Below, piece by piece: positions 1-8,939 of a DNA stretch of 64,000 nt; position 1 is the first letter of the stretch, and every line of letters starts with the position of its first letter. A program made the translations under genes and the position numbers. The notes under the pieces were generated by a model. It was not told the origin of the DNA and did no database searches. It worked only from the letters and a program-made list of their open reading frames with translations. Source of the stretch: Mesobacterium pallidum (GTDB taxonomy: Bacteria > Pseudomonadota > Alphaproteobacteria > Rhodobacterales > Rhodobacteraceae); the NCBI RefSeq assembly GCF_019966535.1, contig NZ_JAIMID010000008.1, forward strand, positions 124,001 through 188,000, in the 5' to 3' direction.

Positions 1-317
1 CGCTTCTTGAGCTGGGTCATGAACTGATCCTTCGAGGCGTTGAAGGACGCGATCACCTCGCCCACGTCGACCTCGGGGCCCTTGCCGCCGGCCGACAGGA
101 ATTCGCCCCGCTGGCACAGGTTCGAAAACTCGACGAAGCCGAGGTTCAGCGCGCTGCCCTTCAGGAAATGCAGCAGGGATTCGTAGTCGTCGGGCGCCGA
201 AGTCTTGAGCTGGGCGATCGTGTCCTCGACCTCTTCAAGAAAGATGTCGACCACGTCGTCGAAATCCTCTGCGCCGATCTCTTCCCTCAATTCGGATACA
301 CGGGCCCAGTCGATCAT
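1..317 (-). CDS. Hpt-domain phosphotransfer protein (3' end outside window)
   Basis: Reading leftward from an ATG at 317, the first 105 codons are present and the gene runs off the window. A good Shine-Dalgarno (GGGAG) precedes the start. The protein opens MIDWARVSELREEIG and contains HFLKGSALNLGF, the histidine-phosphotransfer (Hpt) motif, in which the His accepts phosphate from a receiver domain. Such proteins shuttle phosphate within multistep phosphorelays in the cytoplasm. It is transcribed divergently from a receiver-PP2C phosphatase about 170 bp away, which suggests, but does not prove, that the two act in one signalling route. The length and C-terminus cannot be judged. Confidence 0.85.
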   Translation of the reverse strand, partial: MIDWARVSELREEIGAEDFDDVVDIFLEEVEDTIAQLKTSAPDDYESLLHFLKGSALNLGFVEFSNLCQRGEFLSAGGKGPEVDVGEVIASFNASKDQFMTQLKK

Positions 318-489
318 CTTGTCGCTCCCCTGGATGTTGGCAGGAACAATGTCAGCCAATGTTTAAGGAAACCTTTCCGCCAGCATCCGCGGCAGCCGGT
401 CCGGCGTGCTTTCACCCCGCGTTAACGCGCAGCGCCTTAGGTAGGTGCGGACGAGGCAGCGCGGACATCCCGCCGGCAAGGAACCGGAC

Positions 490-1755
490 TTGGAACAACA
501 CAAACCCACAGACTCCCTGCCTGAACCGGGGACCGGCAGCATCCGCACGGTGCTGCTGGTCGACGACAGCCGCCTGCAACGGCGGATCCTGGCCAGCATG
601 GTGGCGCGTTGGGGCTACGACGTGATCGAGGCAGAGACCGGCGTCGATGGGTTCGAAAAATATCTCGCGCTGCGGCCCGAGCTGGTGATCAGCGACTGGA
701 TGATGCCGGAAATGGACGGGCTCGAGTTCTGCCAGGCGGTGCGCGGCGCCGGGGAGTCCTACAGCTATTTCATCCTGCTGACCTCCAAGAGCGAGAAGGA
801 CGAGATCGCGCGCGGGCTCGATGCCGGGGCCGACGACTTCCTGACCAAGCCGGTCAGCGCGGATGAACTGCGCGCGCGGATCACGGCAGGCGAACGCATC
901 CTGCACATGCAGAAGGAGCTGCGCGACAAGAACCGGCTGATCGCCGACAAAATGGCCGAGCTGCAGACACTGTATGATGCCATCGACAAGGACCTGATCC
1001 AGGCCAAGAAGATCCAGCAGGCGCTGATCCCGGACGTGAGCAAGGTCTACGACGGCTCGCGCGTCAGCCTGCAGCTGAAACCCTGCGGGCACGTCGGCGG
1101 CGACCTGGTCGGGCGCTTCTCGCCCGAGCCGGGCAAGCTGGGGTTCTATTCGATCGACGTGTCGGGCCATGGCATCACCTCGGCGCTGATGACCGCGCGG
1201 GTCAGCGGTTACCTCAGCGCCGATTTCCCCGAACAGAACGTCGCCATGCGCCAGCTGCCCGACGGCAGCTACAGCGTGCGCGACGCGGCCGAGGTGGCGC
1301 TGCGGCTGAACGAACGGCTGTCGGCCGATGTCGGCGTGGTCGAGTATTTCACCATGGCCTTCGCCCTGGTCGACCTGCACACCGGACATGTCGAGATGGT
1401 GCAGGCCGGCCATCCCCACCCGCTGCTGATCCGCGCCGATGGCACGACCGAGTTCGTGGGCGAGGGCGGCGTGCCCATCGGCCTGATCCCCGGGGCCAGC
1501 TATGCCTCGGTCACCTTGCAGCTGAACCCGGGCGACCGGCTGCTGCTCTATTCCGACGGCATCACCGAGGCGCGGCTGAGCGATGGCGAGATGCTGGAAC
1601 CCGAGGGCCTGGTCGAGCTGGTCGGCCGCGTGCCCGAAGACAGCCGCGGGGTCGAGTTCCTTGATGACCTCTACTGGCAGCTCAGCCAATGCGCGGCGGA
1701 TGCCGGGATGGACGACGACATCTCGGCCGTGCTGTTCGAGTTCAAGGGCGCCTGA
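490..1755 (+). CDS. Response regulator receiver fused to PP2C/SpoIIE-type phosphatase
   Basis: About 421 residues. An N-terminal receiver domain (phospho-acceptor Asp69 in ISDWMMPEMDG, Thr98, Lys120) is joined by a coiled-coil-like linker (about 130-180) to a PP2C/RsbU-type serine phosphatase with metal-binding Asp205 (VGGDLVG) and Asp223 (DVSGHG). Proteins of this design usually dephosphorylate an anti-sigma antagonist in a partner-switching system. The Rhodobacter capsulatus RbaY protein, which influences gene-transfer-agent production, has this architecture, and I infer a similar role. I chose TTG at 490 because AAGGA lies 7 nt upstream; an in-frame GTG at 445 would add 15 residues. The 3' end overlaps the convergent Nudix gene by 14 nt. 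Confidence 0.88.
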   Translation: MEQHKPTDSLPEPGTGSIRTVLLVDDSRLQRRILASMVARWGYDVIEAETGVDGFEKYLALRPELVISDWMMPEMDGLEFCQAVRGAGESYSYFILLTSKSEKDEIARGLDAGADDFLTKPVSADELRARITAGERILHMQKELRDKNRLIADKMAELQTLYDAIDKDLIQAKKIQQALIPDVSKVYDGSRVSLQLKPCGHVGGDLVGRFSPEPGKLGFYSIDVSGHGITSALMTARVSGYLSADFPEQNVAMRQLPDGSYSVRDAAEVALRLNERLSADVGVVEYFTMAFALVDLHTGHVEMVQAGHPHPLLIRADGTTEFVGEGGVPIGLIPGASYASVTLQLNPGDRLLLYSDGITEARLSDGEMLEPEGLVELVGRVPEDSRGVEFLDDLYWQLSQCAADAGMDDDISAVLFEFKGA

Positions 1756-2206
1756 AGCCCCGCGCCAGCCAGGCCGCAAAGGCCCGGTCCCCGGGGCTGC
1801 CCAGGTTCTCGGCCGCCTCGGCCGGATGGACCCAGAGGGTGACGTGTGCAGGCTCGGCCGGCTCGGCCACCTGGCGCACGGGGGTGGCCAGGTAGATGTG
1901 GCACAGCTTTTCGGCCCAGATGTCGTAATCCTCCATCCAGGTGAACCGCCGGAACACGCCCAGCCGCCGCAGCCCGGTGACGCGCCAGCCCGTCTCCTCC
2001 ATCACCTCGCGGTGGATCGCCTGCACGGGGGATTCGCCCGGGTCGATCCCGCCGCCGGGCAATTGCAGTTCCGGCCCCGGCGCGGTCTGCAATGTCACGA
2101 GGAGTTGATCGCCCCGCGGCAGCAGCGCATAGGCGCCCGGCCGGTGCACGTAGCGTTTTCCGGCGATGGGCGTGTCCCCGAACCGCCGGATGGAGGAGGA
2201 ATGCAT
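1742..2206 (-). CDS. Nudix hydrolase
   Basis: 154 residues. A complete Nudix box runs from Gly52 to Trp74: G-x5-E58-x7-R66-E-V-M-E70-E71-T-G-W, the Mg-binding helix that hydrolyses nucleoside diphosphate-X compounds. Upstream residues (LLPRGDQLLVTLQ) form the usual first strands. The exact substrate cannot be told from the motif; ADP-ribose, (d)NTP or a capped nucleotide are all possible. It stands alone on the minus strand between two rightward genes, its stop overlapping the end of the receiver-phosphatase gene. Its start is 69 bp from the start of hslO, so the two are divergent. A longer in-frame shadow exists on the same strand in another frame and is not used. Confidence 0.85.
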   Translation of the reverse strand: MHSSSIRRFGDTPIAGKRYVHRPGAYALLPRGDQLLVTLQTAPGPELQLPGGGIDPGESPVQAIHREVMEETGWRVTGLRRLGVFRRFTWMEDYDIWAEKLCHIYLATPVRQVAEPAEPAHVTLWVHPAEAAENLGSPGDRAFAAWLARGFRRP

Positions 2207-2275
2207 GCGCCGCGCCCCGTCTTGCCTCAGAACCTGCTTCGCGGTATGGCACCGCTCTCAGCCCGAGGAAACCCC

Positions 2276-3259
2276 ATGAGCATTGGCAGCCGTATCGCCT
2301 GGGACGACACCGTCCTGCCCTTTCAGCTTGATCTCGCCGACGTCCGGGGCCGCCTCGCGCGGCTCGACGGCACGCTCGAAGAGATCCTGAGCCAGCACGA
2401 CTACCCGCCCCAGGTCGAGGCGCTGGTGGCCGAGATGGCCCTGCTGACCGCCCTGATCGGCGGCTCGATCAAGCTGCGCTGGAAATTGTCGCTGCAGGTG
2501 CAGGCCAAGGGCGCCCTGCGGATGATCGCCACCGATTACTACGCCCCCACGAAAGAGGGCGAGCCGGCCCGCATCCGCGCCTATGCCAGCTTTGACGAAG
2601 ACAAGCTGACCGACGCCCCCGCGTTCGAGCAGGTGGGCGAGGGCTATTTCGCGATCCTGATCGACCAGGGCCAGGGCACGGCGCCCTACCAGGGCATCAC
2701 CCCGCTGGCCGGCGGGTCGCTTGCGGCCTGCGCCGAAAGCTACTTTGCCCAGTCCGAGCAGCTGCCGACCCGGTTCAACCTGATGTTCGGCACCTCGCAG
2801 ACCCCCGGCGACAGCCGCGAGACCTGGCGCGGCGGCGGCATCATGCTGCAGCACATGCCCAAGGCCTCGCCTTTCGCGCAGGACGGCGGCACCGGCGAAG
2901 CGGGGCTGCTGCGTCCGTCGGACATCGTGTCGGGTGACGACGAAGAGAACTGGAACCGCGTCAACTTCCACGTCGACACGGTGGACGAGCTTGAGCTGAT
3001 CGGCCCGCACCTGCCGTCGACCGACCTGCTGGTGCGCCTCTTCCACGAGGAAGGGCCGCGCGTCTTTGACAGCCAGCCGATCCGGTTCGGCTGCACCTGC
3101 TCCGAGGAGCGCGTGCGGCAAAGCCTGTCGATCTACTCGGCCCGCGACATCGAGAAGATGACCACCGACGACGGCCGGGTGACGGCCGATTGCCAGTTCT
3201 GCGGCGCCCATTACGACCTGGACCCCGCCAGCGTGGGGTTCGAGGCGGATGGCGAGTGA
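2276..3259 (+). CDS. hslO: Hsp33 redox-regulated chaperonin
   Basis: 327 residues, somewhat longer than the usual ~290. Hsp33 is a cytoplasmic holdase chaperone activated by oxidation: four cysteines bind zinc when reduced and form disulfides under oxidative heat stress. The C-terminus carries the switch, Cys273-x-Cys275 and Cys306-x2-Cys309, with a 30-residue spacer. The body contains the family signature region around AYQGITPLAGGSLAACAESYFAQSEQ (given here only by its start and end). ATG at 2276 has AGGAA upstream. The next Nudix gene starts 11 nt before the hslO stop, so the two are translationally coupled. Confidence 0.95.
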   Translation: MSIGSRIAWDDTVLPFQLDLADVRGRLARLDGTLEEILSQHDYPPQVEALVAEMALLTALIGGSIKLRWKLSLQVQAKGALRMIATDYYAPTKEGEPARIRAYASFDEDKLTDAPAFEQVGEGYFAILIDQGQGTAPYQGITPLAGGSLAACAESYFAQSEQLPTRFNLMFGTSQTPGDSRETWRGGGIMLQHMPKASPFAQDGGTGEAGLLRPSDIVSGDDEENWNRVNFHVDTVDELELIGPHLPSTDLLVRLFHEEGPRVFDSQPIRFGCTCSEERVRQSLSIYSARDIEKMTTDDGRVTADCQFCGAHYDLDPASVGFEADGE

Positions 3260-3848
3260 CCTGAGGGACCAGCTTGCCCGGGCGATTGCCCGGCGCAAGG
3301 TTGCCTCGTCCGATTTCGACCTGAACCCCGAGGTCGTGCTGCCCGAGGGGCGCAAGCTGCGCCCGGCCGGGGTGTTGATGGCCATCGACACCAGCGGCGG
3401 AGAGCCCCGGATGATCCTGACGCAGCGGTCCTCGGCGCTCAAGCATCACCCGGGGCAGGTTGCCTTTCCCGGCGGCAAGGTCGATCCGGGCGACGATGGG
3501 CCCGTGGGTGCCGCGCTGCGCGAGGCGCATGAGGAAATCGGCCTGCCCCCGGACAATGTCGAGGTGCTGGGCCAACTGCCCGGCCACGAGACGATCACCG
3601 GGTTCGACATGGTCCCCGTGGTGGGTTTGATCCGCGAACCCTTCGACTGGCGGCCCGAACCGGGCGAGGTGGCCGAGGTCTTTTCGGTCCCGCTGGCGCA
3701 TCTCGTGGACCCCGCGCGTTACGCGATCCAGTACCGGCGCTGGCGCGGCGAGCGGCGGTATTACTACACCGTGCCCTTCGGCCCCTATTACATCTGGGGC
3801 GCCACGGCCCGCGTGCTGCGTGCCTTCGCCGACAGCTGGGCGCCGTGA
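3249..3848 (+). CDS. CoA pyrophosphatase-type Nudix hydrolase (NudL-like)
   Basis: 199 residues. The Nudix box (Gly76 to Leu99, REAHEEIGL) is preceded by LTQRSSALKHHPGQVAFPGG, the extra motif that marks the coenzyme A diphosphatase (UPF0035/NudL) branch. These enzymes split CoA or its oxidised derivatives into 4'-phosphopantetheine and 3',5'-ADP. The first acidic position of the box is Asp82 rather than Glu, a conservative change. The gene starts inside the end of hslO and its TGA overlaps the ATG of the CCA-adding enzyme, so hslO, this gene and the next form a tight operon. Confidence 0.9.
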   Translation: MASDLRDQLARAIARRKVASSDFDLNPEVVLPEGRKLRPAGVLMAIDTSGGEPRMILTQRSSALKHHPGQVAFPGGKVDPGDDGPVGAALREAHEEIGLPPDNVEVLGQLPGHETITGFDMVPVVGLIREPFDWRPEPGEVAEVFSVPLAHLVDPARYAIQYRRWRGERRYYYTVPFGPYYIWGATARVLRAFADSWAP

Positions 3849-4999
3849 TGCGCGTCAGCGGCGACTGGCTGACCGATCCGCGCACACAGGCCGTGATGGC
3901 CTGCCTCGTGGATGCCGGTTTCCAGGCGCTGGTGGTCGGGGGCTGCGTGCGCAACGCCCTGCTGGGCGCGCCGGTCCACGACATCGACATCGCGACCGAT
4001 GCGCGGCCGGAAACAGTCTCTGAACTGGGGGAAAGCGCGGGGTTCAAGGTTGTCCCGACGGGGATCGAGCATGGCACGGTGACCGTGGTCGCGGACCATG
4101 TCCCGCACGAGATCACCACCTTTCGCCGCGATGTCGAAACGGACGGGCGGCGCGCCGTCGTGGCCTTTTCGACCGAGATCGCCGACGACGCGCGGCGGCG
4201 CGATTTCACGATGAACGCGCTTTACGCCCGGGCCGATGGCACCGTGGTCGACCCCCTGGGCGGCCTGCCCGACCTGCTGGAGCGCCGCGTGCGGTTCATC
4301 GAGGACGCCGCCGAACGGCTGCGCGAGGATTACCTGCGCGCGCTGCGCTTCTTCCGCTTCAACGCCTGGTACGGCGACCCCGCACAGGGGTTCGACCCCG
4401 AGGCGCTGGAGGCCATCGCGGCCCATCTCGACGGGCTCGACGGGTTGTCGCGGGAACGGGTCGGGGCCGAGCTGCTCAAGCTGCTGGCCGCGCCCGACCC
4501 GGCGCCCGCCGTCGCCACCATGCGCCAGCTGGGCGTGCTGATGCGGCTGCTGCCGGGCTGCGACGACACCGCGCTGGCGGTGCTGGTCCACCTGGAACAG
4601 CAGGTCGGCATCGCACCGGACGCGCTGCGCCGGCTGGCCCTGCTGGGCGGCGAAGGCCTGAAAACGCGCCTGCGCCTGAGCAAGGCACAAAGCACCCGAA
4701 CGGGCGTGTTGCGTGACCTTGCGACCGAGGGCATGGGCCCCGCCGAGACGGCATATCGCCATGGTGCCGAGACCGCCCGTGACGCGGCCCTGCTGCGTGC
4801 CGCGCTCATGGGCCAGCTGCTGCCTCCGCAGCTCGAGGCCGAGATCGCGACGGGCGCCGCCGCGCAATTCCCAGTGAAACCCGCCGACCTGATGCCGGAC
4901 CACGCGGGCCCGGCGCTGGGCCGCAAGCTGGCCGCGCTGGAATCCGCCTGGATCGCCTCGGGCTTTCGGGCCACGCGGGACGACCTGCTGAACGATTGA
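3848..4999 (+). CDS. CCA tRNA nucleotidyltransferase / polyA polymerase family
   Basis: 383 residues. The N-terminal class II nucleotidyltransferase head shows VVGGCVRNALLG followed by DIDIAT, the GG...DxD motif that holds catalytic metals. RRRDFTMNALY and RVRFIEDAAERLREDYLRALR (shown only in part: DYLRALRFFRF) are the expected RNA-binding and neck motifs. The enzyme adds or repairs the 3'-CCA end of tRNA. The ATG at 3848 overlaps the preceding TGA; the GTG at 3845 is an alternative. It is the last gene of the hslO operon. The C-terminal half is more divergent, as is common in alphaproteobacteria. Confidence 0.92.
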   Translation: MRVSGDWLTDPRTQAVMACLVDAGFQALVVGGCVRNALLGAPVHDIDIATDARPETVSELGESAGFKVVPTGIEHGTVTVVADHVPHEITTFRRDVETDGRRAVVAFSTEIADDARRRDFTMNALYARADGTVVDPLGGLPDLLERRVRFIEDAAERLREDYLRALRFFRFNAWYGDPAQGFDPEALEAIAAHLDGLDGLSRERVGAELLKLLAAPDPAPAVATMRQLGVLMRLLPGCDDTALAVLVHLEQQVGIAPDALRRLALLGGEGLKTRLRLSKAQSTRTGVLRDLATEGMGPAETAYRHGAETARDAALLRAALMGQLLPPQLEAEIATGAAAQFPVKPADLMPDHAGPALGRKLAALESAWIASGFRATRDDLLND

Positions 5000-5179
5000 C
5001 CCGTTCGCATCGACGACAGGCAATGCCTGGCCGTGCGGCCCCGCACAGCAAGCCGTGCCGTCACGGCCATGGTCAAGCGCGCGGGGCTGGGGCAAGGTGA
5101 CAGGTGAATTTCCCCCCGCCGGCCCTAGGTCATGGCGGGACCGGGGCGTGCCCGGACGACAGCCAAGCAAGACGAGACG

Positions 5180-7015
5180 ATGAAAGCATCCGACCTGATC
5201 GACGTGTACCAGCCCGCCGAGGGCCCGCCGCCGCAGACCCTGCGCGCCTTTATAGGCTGGGCGCTGCGCGGATCCTTCCCCGTGCTGATCGTGGCCGCCG
5301 TCCTGTCCGCGCTGACCGGCGGGGCCGAGACGCTGACGGCCTATTTCCTTGGCCTCGTGGTCGACCGCGCCACCGAATCGGGCCCCGGGGCGTTCTTTTC
5401 CGCCGGCAATGTCGCGGTGATCGTGCTGGCGGTCGTCTTCTTCCTGATCGCGCGGCCCGTGCTGATGGGGCTCAGCGCGGCTGCGAACTCGATCGTCGTG
5501 CAGCCCAACGTGATGCCACTGGTGCTGGCGCGGCTGAACCGCTGGACGCTGGGCCAGTCGGTCACCTTCTTCGACGACGATTTCGCGGGGCGGATCGCGC
5601 AAAAGCAGATGCAGACCGCCCGCGCCGTGACCGATGTGACGGTCGAGATGATCAACGTCGTCGCCTTTGCGCTCGCCTCGCTGGCCGGGACGCTGCTGCT
5701 GCTGGGCGGGATCGACTGGCGCATCGCGCTGGTCTTCCTTGTGTGGCTGGCGGCCTATTTCGCGTTGATCCGCTTTTACCTGCCGCGCATCCGCGAACGG
5801 TCCAAGGACCGGGCGGGCACGCGGGCCATGGTCTCGGGCCAGATCGTCGATACGATCACCAACATCAAGACCGTGCGCCTGTTCGCCCATTCCGAGTTCG
5901 AGGATCAGGCCGCGCTGGGCGCGCTGGGCACCTTCCGCGACTCGGCGCTGCATTTCGGGCGGCTGGCGGCCAGTTTCCGATTCTTCCTGATGACGCTGGC
6001 GGGGTCGCTGCCGGTGATCCTGGTGGGCGGCACGCTGATCTTCTGGTCGCAGGGCACGGCCACGACGGGCGATATTGTCGCAGCCGGGACGCTGGCGATC
6101 CGCATCGCCCAGATGACCGGCTGGGTCAGCTTCACCCTGATGAACATCTACGCCAGCGTGGGCGAGGTCGAGGACGGCATCCGCACCCTCACCCCGCGCA
6201 ACCGGCTCGAGGACAGCGCCGGCGCGCAAGAGCTGACCGTGCCCGACGGGACGATCACCTTCGACGGTGTGGGCTTTGCGTATGGCCGGCAGGTGGGCGG
6301 CGTGTCCGAGTTGACGCTGACCATCCAGCCCGGCGAAAAGGTCGGGATCGTCGGCGCCTCGGGGGCCGGGAAATCGACGCTCGTGGCGCTGCTTTTGCGG
6401 CTTTATGACCCGGAACAGGGTCGAATCCTGATCGACGGGCAGGACATCACCGGCGTGACCCAGGACAGCCTGCGGCGCAAGATCGCCATGGTCACGCAGG
6501 ATACGGCGATGTTCAACCGCTCGGCCCGCGACAACATCATGTACGGCCGCCCCGACGCCACCGAGGCCGAGCTGATCGCCGCCGCCGAGAAGGCCGAGGC
6601 GGATGAGTTCATCCGTACGCTCAAGGATCACAAGGGGCGGGAAGGCTACGACGCCTACCTTGGCGAACGGGGGGTGAAACTGTCGGGCGGGCAGCGGCAG
6701 CGGATCGCGCTGGCGCGGGCGATTCTCAAGGATGCGCCGATTCTCGTCCTGGACGAGGCCACAAGCGCCCTCGACTCCGAGGTCGAAGCCGCGATACAAT
6801 CGGCCTTGAACAGGGTCATGGAAGGCAAGACCGTGTTGGCCGTCGCGCACAGACTTTCGACGATAGCCGACATGGACCGGATCGTGGTGCTGGACGGGGG
6901 ACAGATCGTCGAGACAGGGACGCACGAGGACCTGTTGGCGGCGGACGGCCTGTACGCCCGGTACTGGCAGCGGCAATCCGGTGGTTTTCTGGGACTCAGG
7001 GACGCGGCGGAATAG
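5180..7015 (+). CDS. ABC exporter, fused permease and ATPase
   Basis: About 611 residues. The N-terminal half is a six-helix exporter-type transmembrane domain (hydrophobic stretches near residues 30-55, 80-105, 165-200 and 270-300). The C-terminal half is an ATPase with Walker A GASGAGKST, Q-loop MVTQDTAMFNR, signature LSGGQRQRIALARA and Walker B ILVLDEATSALD, and the switch His in AVAHRLST. It works as a dimer in the inner membrane, exporting lipids, drugs or peptides; substrate unknown. ATG at 5180 is preferred because it aligns with the family N-terminus; an upstream ATG at 5132 would add 16 polar residues. The kinase-like gene follows after 9 bp. Confidence 0.92.
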   Translation: MKASDLIDVYQPAEGPPPQTLRAFIGWALRGSFPVLIVAAVLSALTGGAETLTAYFLGLVVDRATESGPGAFFSAGNVAVIVLAVVFFLIARPVLMGLSAAANSIVVQPNVMPLVLARLNRWTLGQSVTFFDDDFAGRIAQKQMQTARAVTDVTVEMINVVAFALASLAGTLLLLGGIDWRIALVFLVWLAAYFALIRFYLPRIRERSKDRAGTRAMVSGQIVDTITNIKTVRLFAHSEFEDQAALGALGTFRDSALHFGRLAASFRFFLMTLAGSLPVILVGGTLIFWSQGTATTGDIVAAGTLAIRIAQMTGWVSFTLMNIYASVGEVEDGIRTLTPRNRLEDSAGAQELTVPDGTITFDGVGFAYGRQVGGVSELTLTIQPGEKVGIVGASGAGKSTLVALLLRLYDPEQGRILIDGQDITGVTQDSLRRKIAMVTQDTAMFNRSARDNIMYGRPDATEAELIAAAEKAEADEFIRTLKDHKGREGYDAYLGERGVKLSGGQRQRIALARAILKDAPILVLDEATSALDSEVEAAIQSALNRVMEGKTVLAVAHRLSTIADMDRIVVLDGGQIVETGTHEDLLAADGLYARYWQRQSGGFLGLRDAAE

Positions 7016-7024
7016 GGAAATTCC

Positions 7025-7585
7025 ATGCGCAGGGTCATGATCGTCGGTCAACCGGGATCGGGCAAAAGCTGGCTTGCGCGCCGGCTGGGGCAGATCACCG
7101 GACTCCCCGTTCACCACATGGACCAGATCCACTACATGCCCGGCTGGATCGAACGGCCGATGTCGGAAAAGATCCGCATGGCGACCGAGATCGAGAATGG
7201 CGATGCCTGGATCTTCGAGGGCGGGCTGTCGCGCACCTATGCGCACCGGATCGACCGCTGCGACACGCTGATCCTTCTCGACCTGCCCTTCGCCAAGCGA
7301 TTCGCGCGGGTGCTTTGGCGGACGGTGGTCCGCTACGGCCGGACCCGGCCCGACATGGCGCCGGATTGCCCCGAGAGCTTCAACTTCCAGTTCCTGAAAT
7401 GGATGTGGCGGACGCGCAAGCTGCACCGCGCCACGCTCGGGACCTGGATCAAGAAGGCGGACCACGAGGTCGACGTGGTCGTGTTGCGCAGTAAGGGCGA
7501 GGTGGCGCGCTACCTCGACGGCCTGCAGGCACCGAAACCGGTGCGGCAGCGGATAAGGAAGCGTGACGCAGTACCGAATACATAG
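7025..7585 (+). CDS. P-loop NTPase, FlaR/adenylate-kinase-like
   Basis: 186 residues. The N-terminal MIVGQPGSGKSWLARRLG is a Walker A in the style of the DNA topology modulation (FlaR-like) and adenylate-kinase-related proteins. HHMDQIHYMPGW and the later RFARVLWRTVVRYGRTRPDM match that family's lid and core. Members are presumed small-molecule kinases with no settled substrate. The gene ends 23 nt inside the next methyltransferase gene and starts 9 bp after the ABC exporter, so all three are probably cotranscribed. Confidence 0.8.
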   Translation: MRRVMIVGQPGSGKSWLARRLGQITGLPVHHMDQIHYMPGWIERPMSEKIRMATEIENGDAWIFEGGLSRTYAHRIDRCDTLILLDLPFAKRFARVLWRTVVRYGRTRPDMAPDCPESFNFQFLKWMWRTRKLHRATLGTWIKKADHEVDVVVLRSKGEVARYLDGLQAPKPVRQRIRKRDAVPNT

Positions 7586-8783
7586 GCTTGGCCATCATGG
7601 CGACGGCATAGCCGACGGACCGATCTTTGCCCCCCTGACCCTGCCGGGTGAGGAGGTGACGGGCGAGGCCGACGGTTCCCGTCTGCACGACGTCAAGATC
7701 GTGACGCCCTCGGACGACCGGGTGAAACCGCCCTGCCCGCATTTCCGCAGCTGCGGTGGCTGCCAGTTGCAGCACGCAAGCGACGATTTCGTCGCCGGCT
7801 GGAAGGTCGACGTGGTGCGGCAGGCATTGCAGGCGCAGGGGCTCGAGGCTGACTTTCGCCCGATCCTGACCTCGCCGCCATTCTCGCGCCGCCGTGCCGC
7901 GTTTTCGGCCCGGCGCACCAAGAAGGGCGTGCAGGTCGGCTTTCACGGTCGTGCCTCGGGTGTGATCGTTCCGATCGAGACTTGCCACCTGCTGCATCCC
8001 GACCTGCTGGCCGCCCGCGACGTGGTGGCCGAGTTCGCCATGATGGGCGGTAGCCGGAAAGGGGAGATCACGGCGCTGGTGACCCTGTCGCTGGACGGGC
8101 TCGACCTGTCGGTGACGGGGGGCAAGCCGCTGGACGGGCCGCTCGAATCGTCGCTGGCGCAACTGGCCGGCCAGCGCGGAGTTTCGCGGCTGGCGTGGGA
8201 CGGAGAGGTCATCGCCCTCAGGACCCCGCCCCGGCAGGTCTTCGGTGCGGCCCATGTCGCCCCGCCGCCCGGCGCCTTCCTGCAGGCGACCAGGCAGGGC
8301 GAATCGGCCCTGCTTTACGCGGTGACCGAGGCTGTGGGCGATGCGAAGCAGGTCGTCGACCTCTTTGCCGGCTGCGGCACCTTCGCCCTGCCGCTGGCCG
8401 AACGGGCCGAGGTGCATGCGGTCGAGGGCGAGGCCGCGATGATGCAAGCGCTCGACCTGGGTTGGCGCAATGCCAAGGGGCTCAAGAAGGTGACGCACGA
8501 GACGCGCGACCTCTTCCGCCGCCCGCTGCTGCCGGACGAGCTGAAGCGATTCGACGCCGCTGTCATTGACCCGCCCCGCGCGGGTGCGCAAGCGCAGGTG
8601 ACCGAGCTGGCCGAGGCCCGCGTGCCCGTCATCGCCTTTGTCTCGTGCAACCCGGTGACCTTTGCGCGCGATGCCGCGATCCTGACCCAGGCCGGCTACG
8701 CGATGGACTGGGTGCAGGTCGTGGACCAGTTCCGCTGGTCGGTGCATATCGAGCTGGCGGCGCGGTTCAGCCTCGCGCGGTAG
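7563..8783 (+). CDS. Class I SAM-dependent RNA m5U methyltransferase (RlmD/TrmA family)
   Basis: 406 residues with a GTG start preceded by AAGGA. It transfers a methyl group from SAM to uridine C5 in rRNA or tRNA. An iron-sulfur cluster site is visible: Cys58-x5-Cys64-GG-Cys67 and a fourth Cys in PIETCHLL. DLFAGCGTFALPLA is the SAM-binding motif, DPPRAGAQ the catalytic loop, and VSCNPVTFARD holds the nucleophilic Cys. The N-terminal TRAM-like segment is short. Whether it methylates 23S U1939 or another site cannot be decided here. It is the last gene of the exporter operon. Confidence 0.92.
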   Translation: MTQYRIHRLGHHGDGIADGPIFAPLTLPGEEVTGEADGSRLHDVKIVTPSDDRVKPPCPHFRSCGGCQLQHASDDFVAGWKVDVVRQALQAQGLEADFRPILTSPPFSRRRAAFSARRTKKGVQVGFHGRASGVIVPIETCHLLHPDLLAARDVVAEFAMMGGSRKGEITALVTLSLDGLDLSVTGGKPLDGPLESSLAQLAGQRGVSRLAWDGEVIALRTPPRQVFGAAHVAPPPGAFLQATRQGESALLYAVTEAVGDAKQVVDLFAGCGTFALPLAERAEVHAVEGEAAMMQALDLGWRNAKGLKKVTHETRDLFRRPLLPDELKRFDAAVIDPPRAGAQAQVTELAEARVPVIAFVSCNPVTFARDAAILTQAGYAMDWVQVVDQFRWSVHIELAARFSLAR

Positions 8784-8939
8784 GTCCGGGCGCGGCCCGA
8801 CGATGCGCGGCTACGCACCAGCCGGCACATCACATCACAAACCAGCCAGCCGGCGCCGCTGTCCCCGGAATCGCTTCACCGGACCCCCCGATTCGTGTAA
8901 AAGGCGACGTATCGAGCCCCCAACAGAAGACGCCCCAGA

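Noticed and set aside
412..1779. A 455-residue minus-strand open frame antisense to the receiver-PP2C gene
   Set aside because: The plus-strand gene has two clear domains with catalytic residues; the antisense frame shows none.
3788..7465. A 1225-residue minus-strand open frame
   Set aside because: It lies antisense to four well-supported genes, is rich in Arg, Gly, His and Gln as expected for a GC-rich shadow frame, and has no domain.
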